Below, piece after piece: positions 41,929 through 50,719 of a DNA stretch of 64,000 nt. Positions within the stretch are counted from its first letter, which is position 1, and each line of letters starts with the position of its first letter. The notes beneath the pieces are model-generated. The model worked only from the letters and a program-made list of their open reading frames with translations, was not told the origin of the DNA and did not search any database. The DNA comes from Chloroflexota bacterium (lineage in GTDB: Bacteria > Chloroflexota > Anaerolineae > Anaerolineales > Villigracilaceae), in contig JACRMH010000023.1 in the NCBI GenBank assembly GCA_016219545.1, positions 1 to 64,000 of the forward strand, given 5' to 3'. Made by a program: the position numbers and the translations under genes.

Positions 41929-44397
41929 TTACCCTTCCCACACCCTTTCAATCACCTTCTTGACCTTCTCTTCATAAATCCGAATCAACTCCCGATTGCC
42001 GCGGACAATGGCGCGCTCGGTCTCGATGCGGGCGACGATTTCGCGCTGGATTTTCAGCGGTGGTAGGGGAATTTCCCGCTCATACACCGTGCCCTGAGAT
42101 ATTGAGGGCTGTCCACCTTGTTTTGCATATTGATTTAGATTTAATGAAGTCAAAAGATGATATAAATATGTTTGGTCGATTTTAAGTAAATATTCAGTTA
42201 CGAATAATGCATTATCTGTAATCCAGGATTGTGGCATCGTCAAATGGACTACACCACAATATGCACCTACTCGCCCAATAATAAGAGTTTCCTTTTCTGT
42301 AAAAAATTCGTTGTGGTAGCCTGTAATACCATTGCCACCATAAACAGGATACTCGCCTTCCTCGCGGTCTTTTTCTGAAAGGGATTTTCCACTTGATAGT
42401 TTGAATACATTTTCTAACTTTACTTTTTCCCATTCATCTACACCTTCAGGTAAAAGCTCATCAAGTTCAAGTTCAATGTCTGGTTTCCAGCCTTCGACGA
42501 CCTGACGTGCACCGTCTATGATGCGCTGGTAGGCGGCGATTTCGTCCACGAGTTGACGCTGGATTTCGAGCGGTGGCAGGGGGATTTGGAGATTTCTGAT
42601 AACCGATTGCGAAATATTTGGCTGTGCTCCACCGCTGCTAATAGACACCAAGTAATCAGTTTGGCTTTTCAGTAAAAGATAAAGAAATTCTGGAATAAAT
42701 TTATCGTTAGGGAAGACGCCACAAATTGCTTGATTGGTAGTGGCTTCAATTTTCAATATGCCAACTTGTCCAGCAGTTGCTCCATACATTGCAACCAAAA
42801 CAGTGTTAACTGGAAATATCTTTGCTGATGAATTCTTCAAGCCGAGTTCAGTAATTTTTTCTTCGGCGTTATAAACAAATCCTTGGGCAACTTCTCCACT
42901 TTTTAGCCACGGTATTGTGCCATTTTCATAATATTCGTTTTTGCTTCGTAATGGTGTGCCGCCAGATGATGTTTCGCAAATATCACCTAATTTCACCATT
43001 GGGTGTGTTTGCTTTCCGATTCGAATTACTTCGCGGTAACGGTCAGCGCTGAGGTTGTAGTCACTCTCTTCCAGTTTAGAAATTGAAACCAGTAAAGCCG
43101 AATCAGTTTTGGGGGCGAAAGAAGCGGTTTTTCCATCCTGTATACAAACCCTAAAGGTCTCTAAGACCTTTAGGGTTTCTGGTAAATCATTCTTGTCAAT
43201 CGGGCGGCGTTGCGCGCCCAGATCAAATCCGTCGTTTTCGACTTTGACGAACAGAACCTTATCGGTCTTTTTGGCGAGGCTCTTATCCAAAAACAGAATG
43301 GAAGTCTTGACACCTGAGTATGGATTGAACGTGCCCGCAGGCAGAGAGACCACCGCCCATAGGAAATTATTCTCGATCAGATATTTGCGTAATTGCTTGT
43401 ACGCCCCCGCCGATTGAAAGATAATGCCCTCAGGCACGATGATGGCGGCGCGTCCGTTAGGCGTGAGATGCTCCGCCATGTAATCCACGAACAGCACTTC
43501 ACTGCGGTTCGACTGCACCGAAAACTTTTTGTGCGGCATGATGCCGCCCTTTGGCGACATGAACGGCGGGTTGGCAAGGATCACATCGGCGTACTCGTTC
43601 CAGCGTTCCTCGCTGGCGAGCGAATCGTATTCGTGGATCTGCGGTTTGACGAAGCCATGCAAATACAGGTTGACGAGCGAGAGCCGCACCATATCGGGCG
43701 AGATATCATAGCCCGTGAAGTTCTCGTATATCTTTTGTTTTTCTTGTGTAGTTAGAGGTTTAGACCCTAAGGGTTTTAAGAAACCCTTAGGGTCTTGATT
43801 ATTGTTATTGAGGATGTGCTTGTACGCCGAAATCAGAAAGCCAGCCGTGCCACATGCGGGATCAAGCACCGTCTCGTTCTTTTTTGGATCGACCACCTGC
43901 ACCATGAAATCGATGATGTGATGCGGCGTGCGGAATTGTCCCGCGTCTCCCTGCGACCCGAGAACTGATAGCAGATATTCGAAAGCATCTCCCAACTTTT
44001 CAGAGTGGTCGTACGTGAAGTCGTTGATGGTCTTGAGAAAGAGTTTCAGCGTTTCGGGGTCACGGTACGGCAGATAGGCATTCTTGAAGATATTCCGAAA
44101 GAGTTCGGGCAGGTTCGCGTTCTGGCTCATGCGCGTGATGGCTTCGCCGTACAGATTCAACATCTCCACGCCGCCCATGCGCGGGTTGAATATCTCGCCC
44201 CAGCCGTACTTCTTGAACTCACCCTTGAAGAAACTCGCCTTCCCGCCCATCTCGATGGATTGCCTGTCCATGTCATCCATGAACTTATAGATCAACGCAA
44301 TCGTAATCTGCTCCACCTGGCTCTTCGGGTCGGGCACCTTGCCCACCAGAATGTCGCGGGCAGAGTCAATACGGCGTTTCGTTTCGGAATCTAACAT
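41929..44397 (-). CDS. Type I restriction-modification methyltransferase fused to specificity subunit (HsdM-HsdS fusion)
   Basis: HsdM: DAFEYLLSVLGSQGDAGQFRTPHHIIDFMVQVVDPKKNETVLDPACGTAGFL, VILANPPFMSP; HsdS: two TRD halves each with a conserved linker (IPLPPLEIQRQLVDEI.., IPLPPLKIQREIVARI..). Confidence 0.93.
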   Translation of the reverse strand: MLDSETKRRIDSARDILVGKVPDPKSQVEQITIALIYKFMDDMDRQSIEMGGKASFFKGEFKKYGWGEIFNPRMGGVEMLNLYGEAITRMSQNANLPELFRNIFKNAYLPYRDPETLKLFLKTINDFTYDHSEKLGDAFEYLLSVLGSQGDAGQFRTPHHIIDFMVQVVDPKKNETVLDPACGTAGFLISAYKHILNNNNQDPKGFLKPLGSKPLTTQEKQKIYENFTGYDISPDMVRLSLVNLYLHGFVKPQIHEYDSLASEERWNEYADVILANPPFMSPKGGIMPHKKFSVQSNRSEVLFVDYMAEHLTPNGRAAIIVPEGIIFQSAGAYKQLRKYLIENNFLWAVVSLPAGTFNPYSGVKTSILFLDKSLAKKTDKVLFVKVENDGFDLGAQRRPIDKNDLPETLKVLETFRVCIQDGKTASFAPKTDSALLVSISKLEESDYNLSADRYREVIRIGKQTHPMVKLGDICETSSGGTPLRSKNEYYENGTIPWLKSGEVAQGFVYNAEEKITELGLKNSSAKIFPVNTVLVAMYGATAGQVGILKIEATTNQAICGVFPNDKFIPEFLYLLLKSQTDYLVSISSGGAQPNISQSVIRNLQIPLPPLEIQRQLVDEIAAYQRIIDGARQVVEGWKPDIELELDELLPEGVDEWEKVKLENVFKLSSGKSLSEKDREEGEYPVYGGNGITGYHNEFFTEKETLIIGRVGAYCGVVHLTMPQSWITDNALFVTEYLLKIDQTYLYHLLTSLNLNQYAKQGGQPSISQGTVYEREIPLPPLKIQREIVARIETERAIVRGNRELIRIYEEKVKKVIERVWEG
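43146..43178. repeat. 33-bp palindrome in CDS (AAACCCTAAAGGTCTctaAGACCTTTAGGGTTT)
   Basis: Perfect 15-bp arms; in frame in HsdM-S, encodes TLKVLETFRV. Confidence 0.9.
43762..43795. repeat. 34-bp palindrome in CDS (AGACCCTAAGGGTTTTAAGAAACCCTTAGGGTCT)
   Basis: 15-bp arms; in frame in HsdM-S, encodes DPKGFLKPLGS. Confidence 0.9.
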
Positions 44398-44421
44398 TAT
44401 GCTCCTGGTTATCTGGTTATT

Positions 44422-44454
44422 AGACCCTAAGGGTTTTTAAAACCCTTAGGGTCT
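44422..44454. repeat. 33-bp palindrome on the 3' side of the RAYT gene
   Basis: agaccctaagggtttttaaaacccttagggtct. Confidence 0.92.
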
Positions 44455-44471
44455 TTATTGTTATTTATATT

Positions 44472-45170
44472 TTAATCGTAATCATCTTCCGCAAACCATT
44501 TGGCTTGCCCGTCTGTCACCCATTCACTATGAAGTGACAAATACTCTTCCTTCGTCCCAAACCACTTCATCACTTCACCGCGATTGATCACAGTGGATTT
44601 TTCGTTCAGAATTATCCCATAGGATGAATATTTCCAGTCACGGAAGTCTTTCACAAATCCATGCTTCTGTGGGTTTTGATGAATATAGGCAATCACATTC
44701 CAAAACTGACGATCAGAGGTAATTGGCACGCGCCCGAATGGATGTTGAAATAAACTGCCTGTTCTTCCATAAGCCTTATTGATGGTTTTGGCATAAGCGT
44801 TGAAGAAATTTGAGAATTGGTCGCTAACGTATTTAGACCCTAAGGGTTTTCTTGTCCGACTCATTTCCTCGTTTGCAAGACTCCCTTGCCCCACATCACG
44901 ATTGTTCACGGAAGAAACCCTTAGGGTCTCTTTATCGAGGGTCTTTTTATATTCAAGAATCTCCTCTTCCGATTTCACCCTCAAATCCACATGGAAGTGA
45001 TTCCGCAACATGCAATATGCAAACGTATCTGCGACGGACGAGATATGTTTTTCATACAATTTCATGAAGAGATCGTAATTCCGCTCTTCAACGAAAATAT
45101 TCTCGCCATTCACGCCGCGATTGTAGATATGATAATAGGTGTCGTAGAGTAAAGGTGATGGACTGGTCAT
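44472..45170 (-). mobile_element. REP-associated tyrosine (Y1/HUH) transposase gene (RAYT)
   Basis: YYHIYNRGVNGENIFVEERNYDLF; HUH motif NHFHVDLRV; FSNFFNAYAKTINKAYGRTGSLFQHPFGRVPI; YIHQNPQKHGFV; DWKYSSY. Confidence 0.9.
44835..44929. repeat. 95-bp element B of the AGACCCTAAGGGTTT family, inside the RAYT CDS
   Basis: agaccctaagggttttcttg ... cacggaagaaacccttagggtct; same ends and length as element A. Confidence 0.85.
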
Positions 45171-45185
45171 ATTATTTCAAGTTAT

Positions 45186-45218
45186 AACCCCTAAGGGTCT
45201 TTAAGACCCTTAGGGGTT
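45186..45218. repeat. 33-bp palindrome on the 5' side of the RAYT gene
   Basis: aacccctaagggtctttaagacccttaggggtt. Confidence 0.92.
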
Positions 45219-45228
45219 CGTTATCAAG

Positions 45229-47772
45229 TTAGGTAAACTGATTAAACGACACGTAATCTTTGATGTACTCAATAATCTTATTCCGCAATTCTATTGTTAA
45301 ACTGCGCAAGAACTCACCGCCAGCGTGGCTGCCCATGATATAGGCAAAGTTGCCATCATCCACTTGCATTCTAAAATCATGGTCAAGCACATAAGTCATG
45401 AAGAAATTCTTTGCAGGTGTGAATTGCTTCTCGTCGGGCATGTAACGACTGTCGAACTTATCGAATTCCTCATCCAGCATTTCATCCTTGGATTTGAAAT
45501 AGCCCTTCAACCCAAAGATCACTTCCACAATCTCACGCAAGGTCACGCGGCGGTCAATGCTCAAGGATTTGCGTAACTTCTCAAGATTGAAGAACTCCTC
45601 GGGCTTGTCGAAGATATTATCCTCAATATGCTTGATGATGGCTTCCATATCGCCAGCTTCGGCTTTTTCGACAGCAAATCCATCCTTCTTAATCTGTTCC
45701 TCGAACTTCTGGAAGTACATCCTATCCACGCGCATGCCTTCGGGACCGATGTGCGTTTCTCGAATGGCATTGAGCGCGTCAGCACGCTTGCTCTCGTAGG
45801 CATCGTAAGTGATGCCTGCTCCACCGCCTGTGTCTGTGCCAACGGCGCCAGCCCCGCTGCCGCTTTTGATCTTGGGTAGGTGTAAAACTTCGTTGTAATT
45901 GAAATCCTCTTCAAAGTATTCACAGTTGGCGAAGAAATCGAACAACTTGAATTGCTCTTTTTGCTTTGAGCCTACATTCTTCTTCCATGCCATATCAGAG
46001 ATTTGGTCACTGAAATCATGCTTGCGCGTGCCGCGTCCCTTGATCTGGATAAAGTCAGTCGGTGAGAATACAGGGCGCATCAATGCCAAGTTGAGAATAT
46101 CGGGGCAGTCATAGCCAGTGGTCATCATGCCCACAGTCACGCAGATGCGGGTCTTCCCTGTTTTATAGCTCTCAATGAAATTCGCTGAACCAGATAGGTT
46201 GTTATTTGAGAAGTTCATGGCAAATTGCTGGGCGTCCTGTATCCATGATGTCACCTGAACGGCAAAATCAGATTGATATTTGCCTTGGAACATCTTGTCC
46301 GCGATCTCATTCAACAGTTGCGTGATTTTGGTGGCGTGGTTCTGGCTTACGCAAAACACAATCCCCTTGCCGATTTCATCGCTGATTGGGTCGCGCAAGG
46401 CATTTTTCAGGAAGGTCTCACAAAAGACCCGATTCGTATCATCTGAGAAGAAGGACTTTTCAAAATCCTTCTTGATGAAGGTTTCCTCCACTTCTTCGCT
46501 TTCGTCTTCTTCCGTGGGCATGAGCACGGCATAGCCTTCATCGGAAAGCATCTGTGCGGTAATGTCCGTGCGTGCATCCACGACAACCGGATTGATGAGA
46601 AAGCCTTCCTTGACTCCATCCAATAGTGAATAGCGATAAGTGGGTACGCCGTTTTCACAGCCAAAGGTTTTATACGTATCCATCAAAACACGCCGTTCCC
46701 ATTCACGCGGGGTGTTCTGATTTTCAGGGTCAAAGTTCTTTAGGTAATCTTTCGGCGTGGCGGTCAAGCCGAGTTTGTAACCGATGAAATACTCGAACAC
46801 GGCGCGGCTGTTTCCGCCAATACTACGATGCGCTTCATCTGAAATCACCAGATCAAAATCATCAGGTGAGAAAACACGCTTGTATTTATTCTTGGACATG
46901 AAAGACTGAATGGTTGAAACGACTATTTCGGCTTTGCGCCAATCATCACGGTTTTCTTTATAAACTGCGGTTTGATAATCGTTTTTAAGCAGGATGTTGA
47001 AAGCTTTTTTGGCTTGATTTTCCAGTTCGAGCCTGTCTACCAAAAACAAAACGCGCCGTGCGTTGCCGGTCCGCAGAAACAACTTGATTACGGCGGCAGA
47101 TACGAGCGTTTTCCCTGTCCCTGTTGCCATTTCAAACAGAAAGCGATCTTTGCCTTTCTTTACATTATCCTGAATGGATCTAACTGCTTTGAGTTGATAT
47201 TCACGCAGAAAACGAAGTCCGTTATTCTGAACGAATTGTCCGCGCGTGCTTTCAGAAATCCATGAAGGGTCAGATTTGTAATCGGGCTTTTGAGTTGAAA
47301 CGATATAGTCCCTGTCTACGACTTCGCGCATCAGGTTTCGTGGGTTGGGAGCGAATTTGGAATAACTCTCAAAGGAATCAGGAGAAGGAAATTTTGTTAT
47401 CGGTTGTGGGTTGCCGCGTTGCAAATCCCAGAAATAATGAGAATTGCCATTGGAGAGAATAATAAAACGGCAATGCTGGGACTGGGCATACTTGCGCGCC
47501 TGTTCTTTCCCCGCCAGTGCATGTTTATCTTCTGATTTTGCTTCAAGGACGATGAAGGGAAATCCCTTTTTATCCAGCAAAAGGAAATCAATAAAGCCGT
47601 CTTTGGTTGTCTCAAAGTTTTCGCCAAGCGTACCAATATGGCTCTCGGTGATTTTGACATTATTCTCAAGGACAATATTTGCCTTGCCCTCGGCATTGTC
47701 AAAAAACTTCCAGCCTGCTTCCTTTAGCAACTCATTGATTTTGATTCTAGCTTTGGCTTCTTTTTGCGCCAT
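45229..47772 (-). CDS. hsdR: Type I restriction endonuclease subunit R (HsdR)
   Basis: FIVLEAKSEDKHALAGKEQARKYA (nuclease-type motif); FEMATGTGKTLVSAAVIKLFL; VISDEAHRSIGG; MMTTGYDCPDILNLALMRPVFSPTDFIQIKGRGTR. Confidence 0.93.
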   Translation of the reverse strand: MAQKEAKARIKINELLKEAGWKFFDNAEGKANIVLENNVKITESHIGTLGENFETTKDGFIDFLLLDKKGFPFIVLEAKSEDKHALAGKEQARKYAQSQHCRFIILSNGNSHYFWDLQRGNPQPITKFPSPDSFESYSKFAPNPRNLMREVVDRDYIVSTQKPDYKSDPSWISESTRGQFVQNNGLRFLREYQLKAVRSIQDNVKKGKDRFLFEMATGTGKTLVSAAVIKLFLRTGNARRVLFLVDRLELENQAKKAFNILLKNDYQTAVYKENRDDWRKAEIVVSTIQSFMSKNKYKRVFSPDDFDLVISDEAHRSIGGNSRAVFEYFIGYKLGLTATPKDYLKNFDPENQNTPREWERRVLMDTYKTFGCENGVPTYRYSLLDGVKEGFLINPVVVDARTDITAQMLSDEGYAVLMPTEEDESEEVEETFIKKDFEKSFFSDDTNRVFCETFLKNALRDPISDEIGKGIVFCVSQNHATKITQLLNEIADKMFQGKYQSDFAVQVTSWIQDAQQFAMNFSNNNLSGSANFIESYKTGKTRICVTVGMMTTGYDCPDILNLALMRPVFSPTDFIQIKGRGTRKHDFSDQISDMAWKKNVGSKQKEQFKLFDFFANCEYFEEDFNYNEVLHLPKIKSGSGAGAVGTDTGGGAGITYDAYESKRADALNAIRETHIGPEGMRVDRMYFQKFEEQIKKDGFAVEKAEAGDMEAIIKHIEDNIFDKPEEFFNLEKLRKSLSIDRRVTLREIVEVIFGLKGYFKSKDEMLDEEFDKFDSRYMPDEKQFTPAKNFFMTYVLDHDFRMQVDDGNFAYIMGSHAGGEFLRSLTIELRNKIIEYIKDYVSFNQFT

Positions 47773-47876
47773 AAATCCTCACCGTAATAAACAGATCCAC
47801 TTACATGGCTCATTGGTGCAACTTGTATTGTCCAAGTATACTCTTTCCAATCCTGGCGTTATGATGCTTGGCGCTT

Positions 47877-49736
47877 TCACTTCGGCAGTAAATACCAATC
47901 GAGGAATCTCTCCATTCTTTCATACACATCCAATAAATTTTCGCGGCGTAAAAATCCGTGCAGCTCATCGTCATAGGTTTTATATTCGAAGTTCTTGCCT
48001 TCACGGCGCAAGGCTTCAACCCATTCTTCACTGGCTTCGGGCGGGACAATCGTATCGAGTAAGCCATGCAGGATCAACATTGGCTTTTGAACATTCTTCG
48101 CCTCGGCGATGGGGGAGCCTTTAAGATAGATGCCGAGATTCTCAGCCGGATGACCTAAAAAGATTTCTGTATAAAGCCGCAGACGTTTTTCACATTGCGC
48201 CCACGAACTGACCAGATTTGAATCGCCATACTTCATCACGCCGCACGCAAAAAGATATTCCGGGTCGCGCGCCAGGGAGCAGGCTGTCATGTAGCCGCCA
48301 TAACTTCCACCGGCAATGCCAATGCGGTCTGGCTTCACATCTTTGAATGTCTGCAAAAATTTTGCGCCATGCAGACAATCCTGCGTATCGCCGACGCCCC
48401 AGTCGTTGTAATTAGCGCGCTCGAATTCCTGCCCATAGCCTGTCGAGCCGCGATAATTTGGCGCGAGGTAGGTGTATCCCTTCGCCGTAAAATATTGCGC
48501 GAGTTCGTCCCAGCCATAAACGTATTGATCCTTCGGTCCGCCGTGCGGATATAAGATCGCCGATCCATTTGATTTTTCGGGGCGGAATAAAAAGGCGGGA
48601 ATTTCAAGTCCGTCAAAACTTTTATAGGAGACCGTTTCCGGCATCGCCATTTTATTTAGCGTAGCGGCCAGCGCCGGCGGATTTGAAAAAGTGAGTTGGG
48701 TCACTTTTTTGCCCGGCAATTCCATGCGATAAAGGTCAGGTGGAAGTATGGGACTCTCGAACTCGAATGTGATATAGGATTCGTCCTGCGCCCAATTCGG
48801 ATTCGAGTGAAGTCCCGGCTCGCTTCTTAATTCTGACATTTGGCCTGATTCTGTTTCTATGAGCATTAACTCAAACGAGCCGCTCCTGTTCAACACCACC
48901 AACAATTGATTCCCCGAAGGCGACCATTCATATTGAAAAACATCGTGTCCCGTCTTGGTGAGTTGATGCAAGCCTTCGCCATCCGGCTTGATGAGGTAAA
49001 GTTCTTCTCGTCCGCTTTCCTGCGAGACGAAGGAGATCCATTTTCCATCTGGTGACCACTTCGGCGAAAGCGCGCGCGTGGACGGTTTTCCATATAAAGT
49101 AGTTTGTTTCCCCGTTGCAATTTCAAGCAATACAATATCGAGTCGATTCAAATCATCGAAGCGGCGCAGGTTGAAAACAATTAATTTTCCATCTGGTGAT
49201 GGGCGTGCATCCCAATGGTCGCCGATGGCGTCTGTGGTCAATGCGCGCGGCCAGTCGCCTTCGTAATTGGTAAGTAGTAATTGATCTGCCTCGTTTCTTT
49301 CAACGGTTACGATCAGTCCGCTAGAGTCTGGCATCCAGCGCGGACCGCTTGCGGTGGCGGCAAAGTCTGTGATCTTTTTGGGCAGTCCGCCTGTGCGCGG
49401 GACAATATGAACATGTCCATTAATTCCAAATGCCAGCCATTCGCCATTTGGAGACCATGCCGGAATCTCATCGTCCCAATATGCCGCCAATGGACGATCA
49501 GTTGTGATGCGCGCGAGCCAGCCGCCATTTGCAGGCATGGTGAAAACATCGGAGAGTGTCTCGCCGTCTTTGATGCAGGCGATCTGTCCCTGAGAAGAAA
49601 GCGCATGAGACCGAATCCGCTCAAGGGAAGTGAGAAGCGAGAGGTTCCATCCTTCAGGAGCTTTGATGTCGGGTCGCTTTAGGGAAGGCCAGCCATTCCG
49701 TTCGTATTTTTCAGTGAGTTTGATCGAGTTGTCCAT
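47877..49736 (-). CDS. S9-family (prolyl oligopeptidase/acylaminoacyl) peptidase with beta-propeller
   Basis: WSPDGKWISFVS repeats; ILYPHGGPKDQ; GIAGGSYGGYMTACSL; LHGLLDTIVPPEAS. Confidence 0.93.
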   Translation of the reverse strand: MDNSIKLTEKYERNGWPSLKRPDIKAPEGWNLSLLTSLERIRSHALSSQGQIACIKDGETLSDVFTMPANGGWLARITTDRPLAAYWDDEIPAWSPNGEWLAFGINGHVHIVPRTGGLPKKITDFAATASGPRWMPDSSGLIVTVERNEADQLLLTNYEGDWPRALTTDAIGDHWDARPSPDGKLIVFNLRRFDDLNRLDIVLLEIATGKQTTLYGKPSTRALSPKWSPDGKWISFVSQESGREELYLIKPDGEGLHQLTKTGHDVFQYEWSPSGNQLLVVLNRSGSFELMLIETESGQMSELRSEPGLHSNPNWAQDESYITFEFESPILPPDLYRMELPGKKVTQLTFSNPPALAATLNKMAMPETVSYKSFDGLEIPAFLFRPEKSNGSAILYPHGGPKDQYVYGWDELAQYFTAKGYTYLAPNYRGSTGYGQEFERANYNDWGVGDTQDCLHGAKFLQTFKDVKPDRIGIAGGSYGGYMTACSLARDPEYLFACGVMKYGDSNLVSSWAQCEKRLRLYTEIFLGHPAENLGIYLKGSPIAEAKNVQKPMLILHGLLDTIVPPEASEEWVEALRREGKNFEYKTYDDELHGFLRRENLLDVYERMERFLDWYLLPK

Positions 49737-49838
49737 GTCTTCGTATCCTATACCTTAAAAGAAAAAGTGTCCATTGACGCCATTTTTTAGCTATGCTATC
49801 CTCTCTATTATATCGAATGAGCATGGACATCATCGAAC

Positions 49839-50666
49839 ATGGATAACGTACCGCATCAAACGAAGACCCTCATGCCCATTGGCGGGAATGAGAATTGGGA
49901 TGACCCCGTTGTCTTGCGCGAGTTCGTGAACCGTGCAGGCGGTAAAAAAGCGGACATTGTTATCTTCACACAACCATCCATTTTAAAAACAACGGGTCGG
50001 GATTACGCTCGCCTCTTTCTGGACCTCGGAGCTGGCTCGGCAAAAAGTTTGAATTTTCGTACCCGTGAGAATGCGGACTTGAAAGAGTCCATCAAAGCTG
50101 TTAGATCGGCCAGTGGAATTTTTATTTCCGGCGGAACACAAATGCGCCTGCCCGCAGTCATTGGCGGGACGAAACTTGAAGCGGCAGTGTTGAATGCCTA
50201 TCAACGCGGAGTGGTCATTGGCGGAACGAGCGCAGGCGCGGCCGTCATGTCTAATGTAATGATCGCTAATGGAAAAGGCGGCGCAACTCCGCGCGAACGG
50301 ATCGCTCAATTTGCTCCCGGTTTGGGGCTGACAGATAAGATCGTTTTTGACCAACACTTCCGTCAGCGTGACAGGCTGGGGAGATTGTTATATGTGATCG
50401 CAGCCCATCCCGGCTTATTAGGGGTTGGTATCGATGAGAATACGGCCGCTATTGTTGATGATGAGGCGAAGATCACTGTCATTGGAACAGGAGCAGTGAC
50501 CGTTGTAGACGGAAGCGGGATCACAGCCTCGAATGTTGCCGAGGTGGAGCATGGCGGACCGGTCGCGGTGGGCAATGTCCGCATTAATGTATTGACCAGC
50601 GGATGTTCGTACAATATAAAAACCCGCAGGGCAAAAATACCCATGCCCGAATTACAGAGTGAGTAG
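49839..50666 (+). CDS. Cyanophycinase-like S51 peptidase
   Basis: MPIGGNENWDDPVVLREFVNRAGG; IFISGGTQMRL; VIGGTSAGAAVMSNVMI. Confidence 0.88.
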   Translation: MDNVPHQTKTLMPIGGNENWDDPVVLREFVNRAGGKKADIVIFTQPSILKTTGRDYARLFLDLGAGSAKSLNFRTRENADLKESIKAVRSASGIFISGGTQMRLPAVIGGTKLEAAVLNAYQRGVVIGGTSAGAAVMSNVMIANGKGGATPRERIAQFAPGLGLTDKIVFDQHFRQRDRLGRLLYVIAAHPGLLGVGIDENTAAIVDDEAKITVIGTGAVTVVDGSGITASNVAEVEHGGPVAVGNVRINVLTSGCSYNIKTRRAKIPMPELQSE

Positions 50667-50719
50667 CGTGTGGCGCGCAGTGTTCACATGTTAACCAAAT
50701 CAAAAAAGGAGAAGAGAAA

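Noticed and set aside
41830-45218. Possible CRISPR-like array from repeated AGACCCTAAGGG motifs
   Set aside because: Copies are irregularly spaced, palindromic, partly inside ORFs and lack regular unique spacers; no cas genes are visible
41929-47772. Prophage or integrative element boundaries around the R-M locus
   Set aside because: No integrase, tRNA-associated direct repeats or phage structural genes visible; only the RAYT is mobile-type
49839-50666. Cyanophycin metabolism cluster
   Set aside because: Only a cyanophycinase-like S51 peptidase is present; no cyanophycin synthetase in the window
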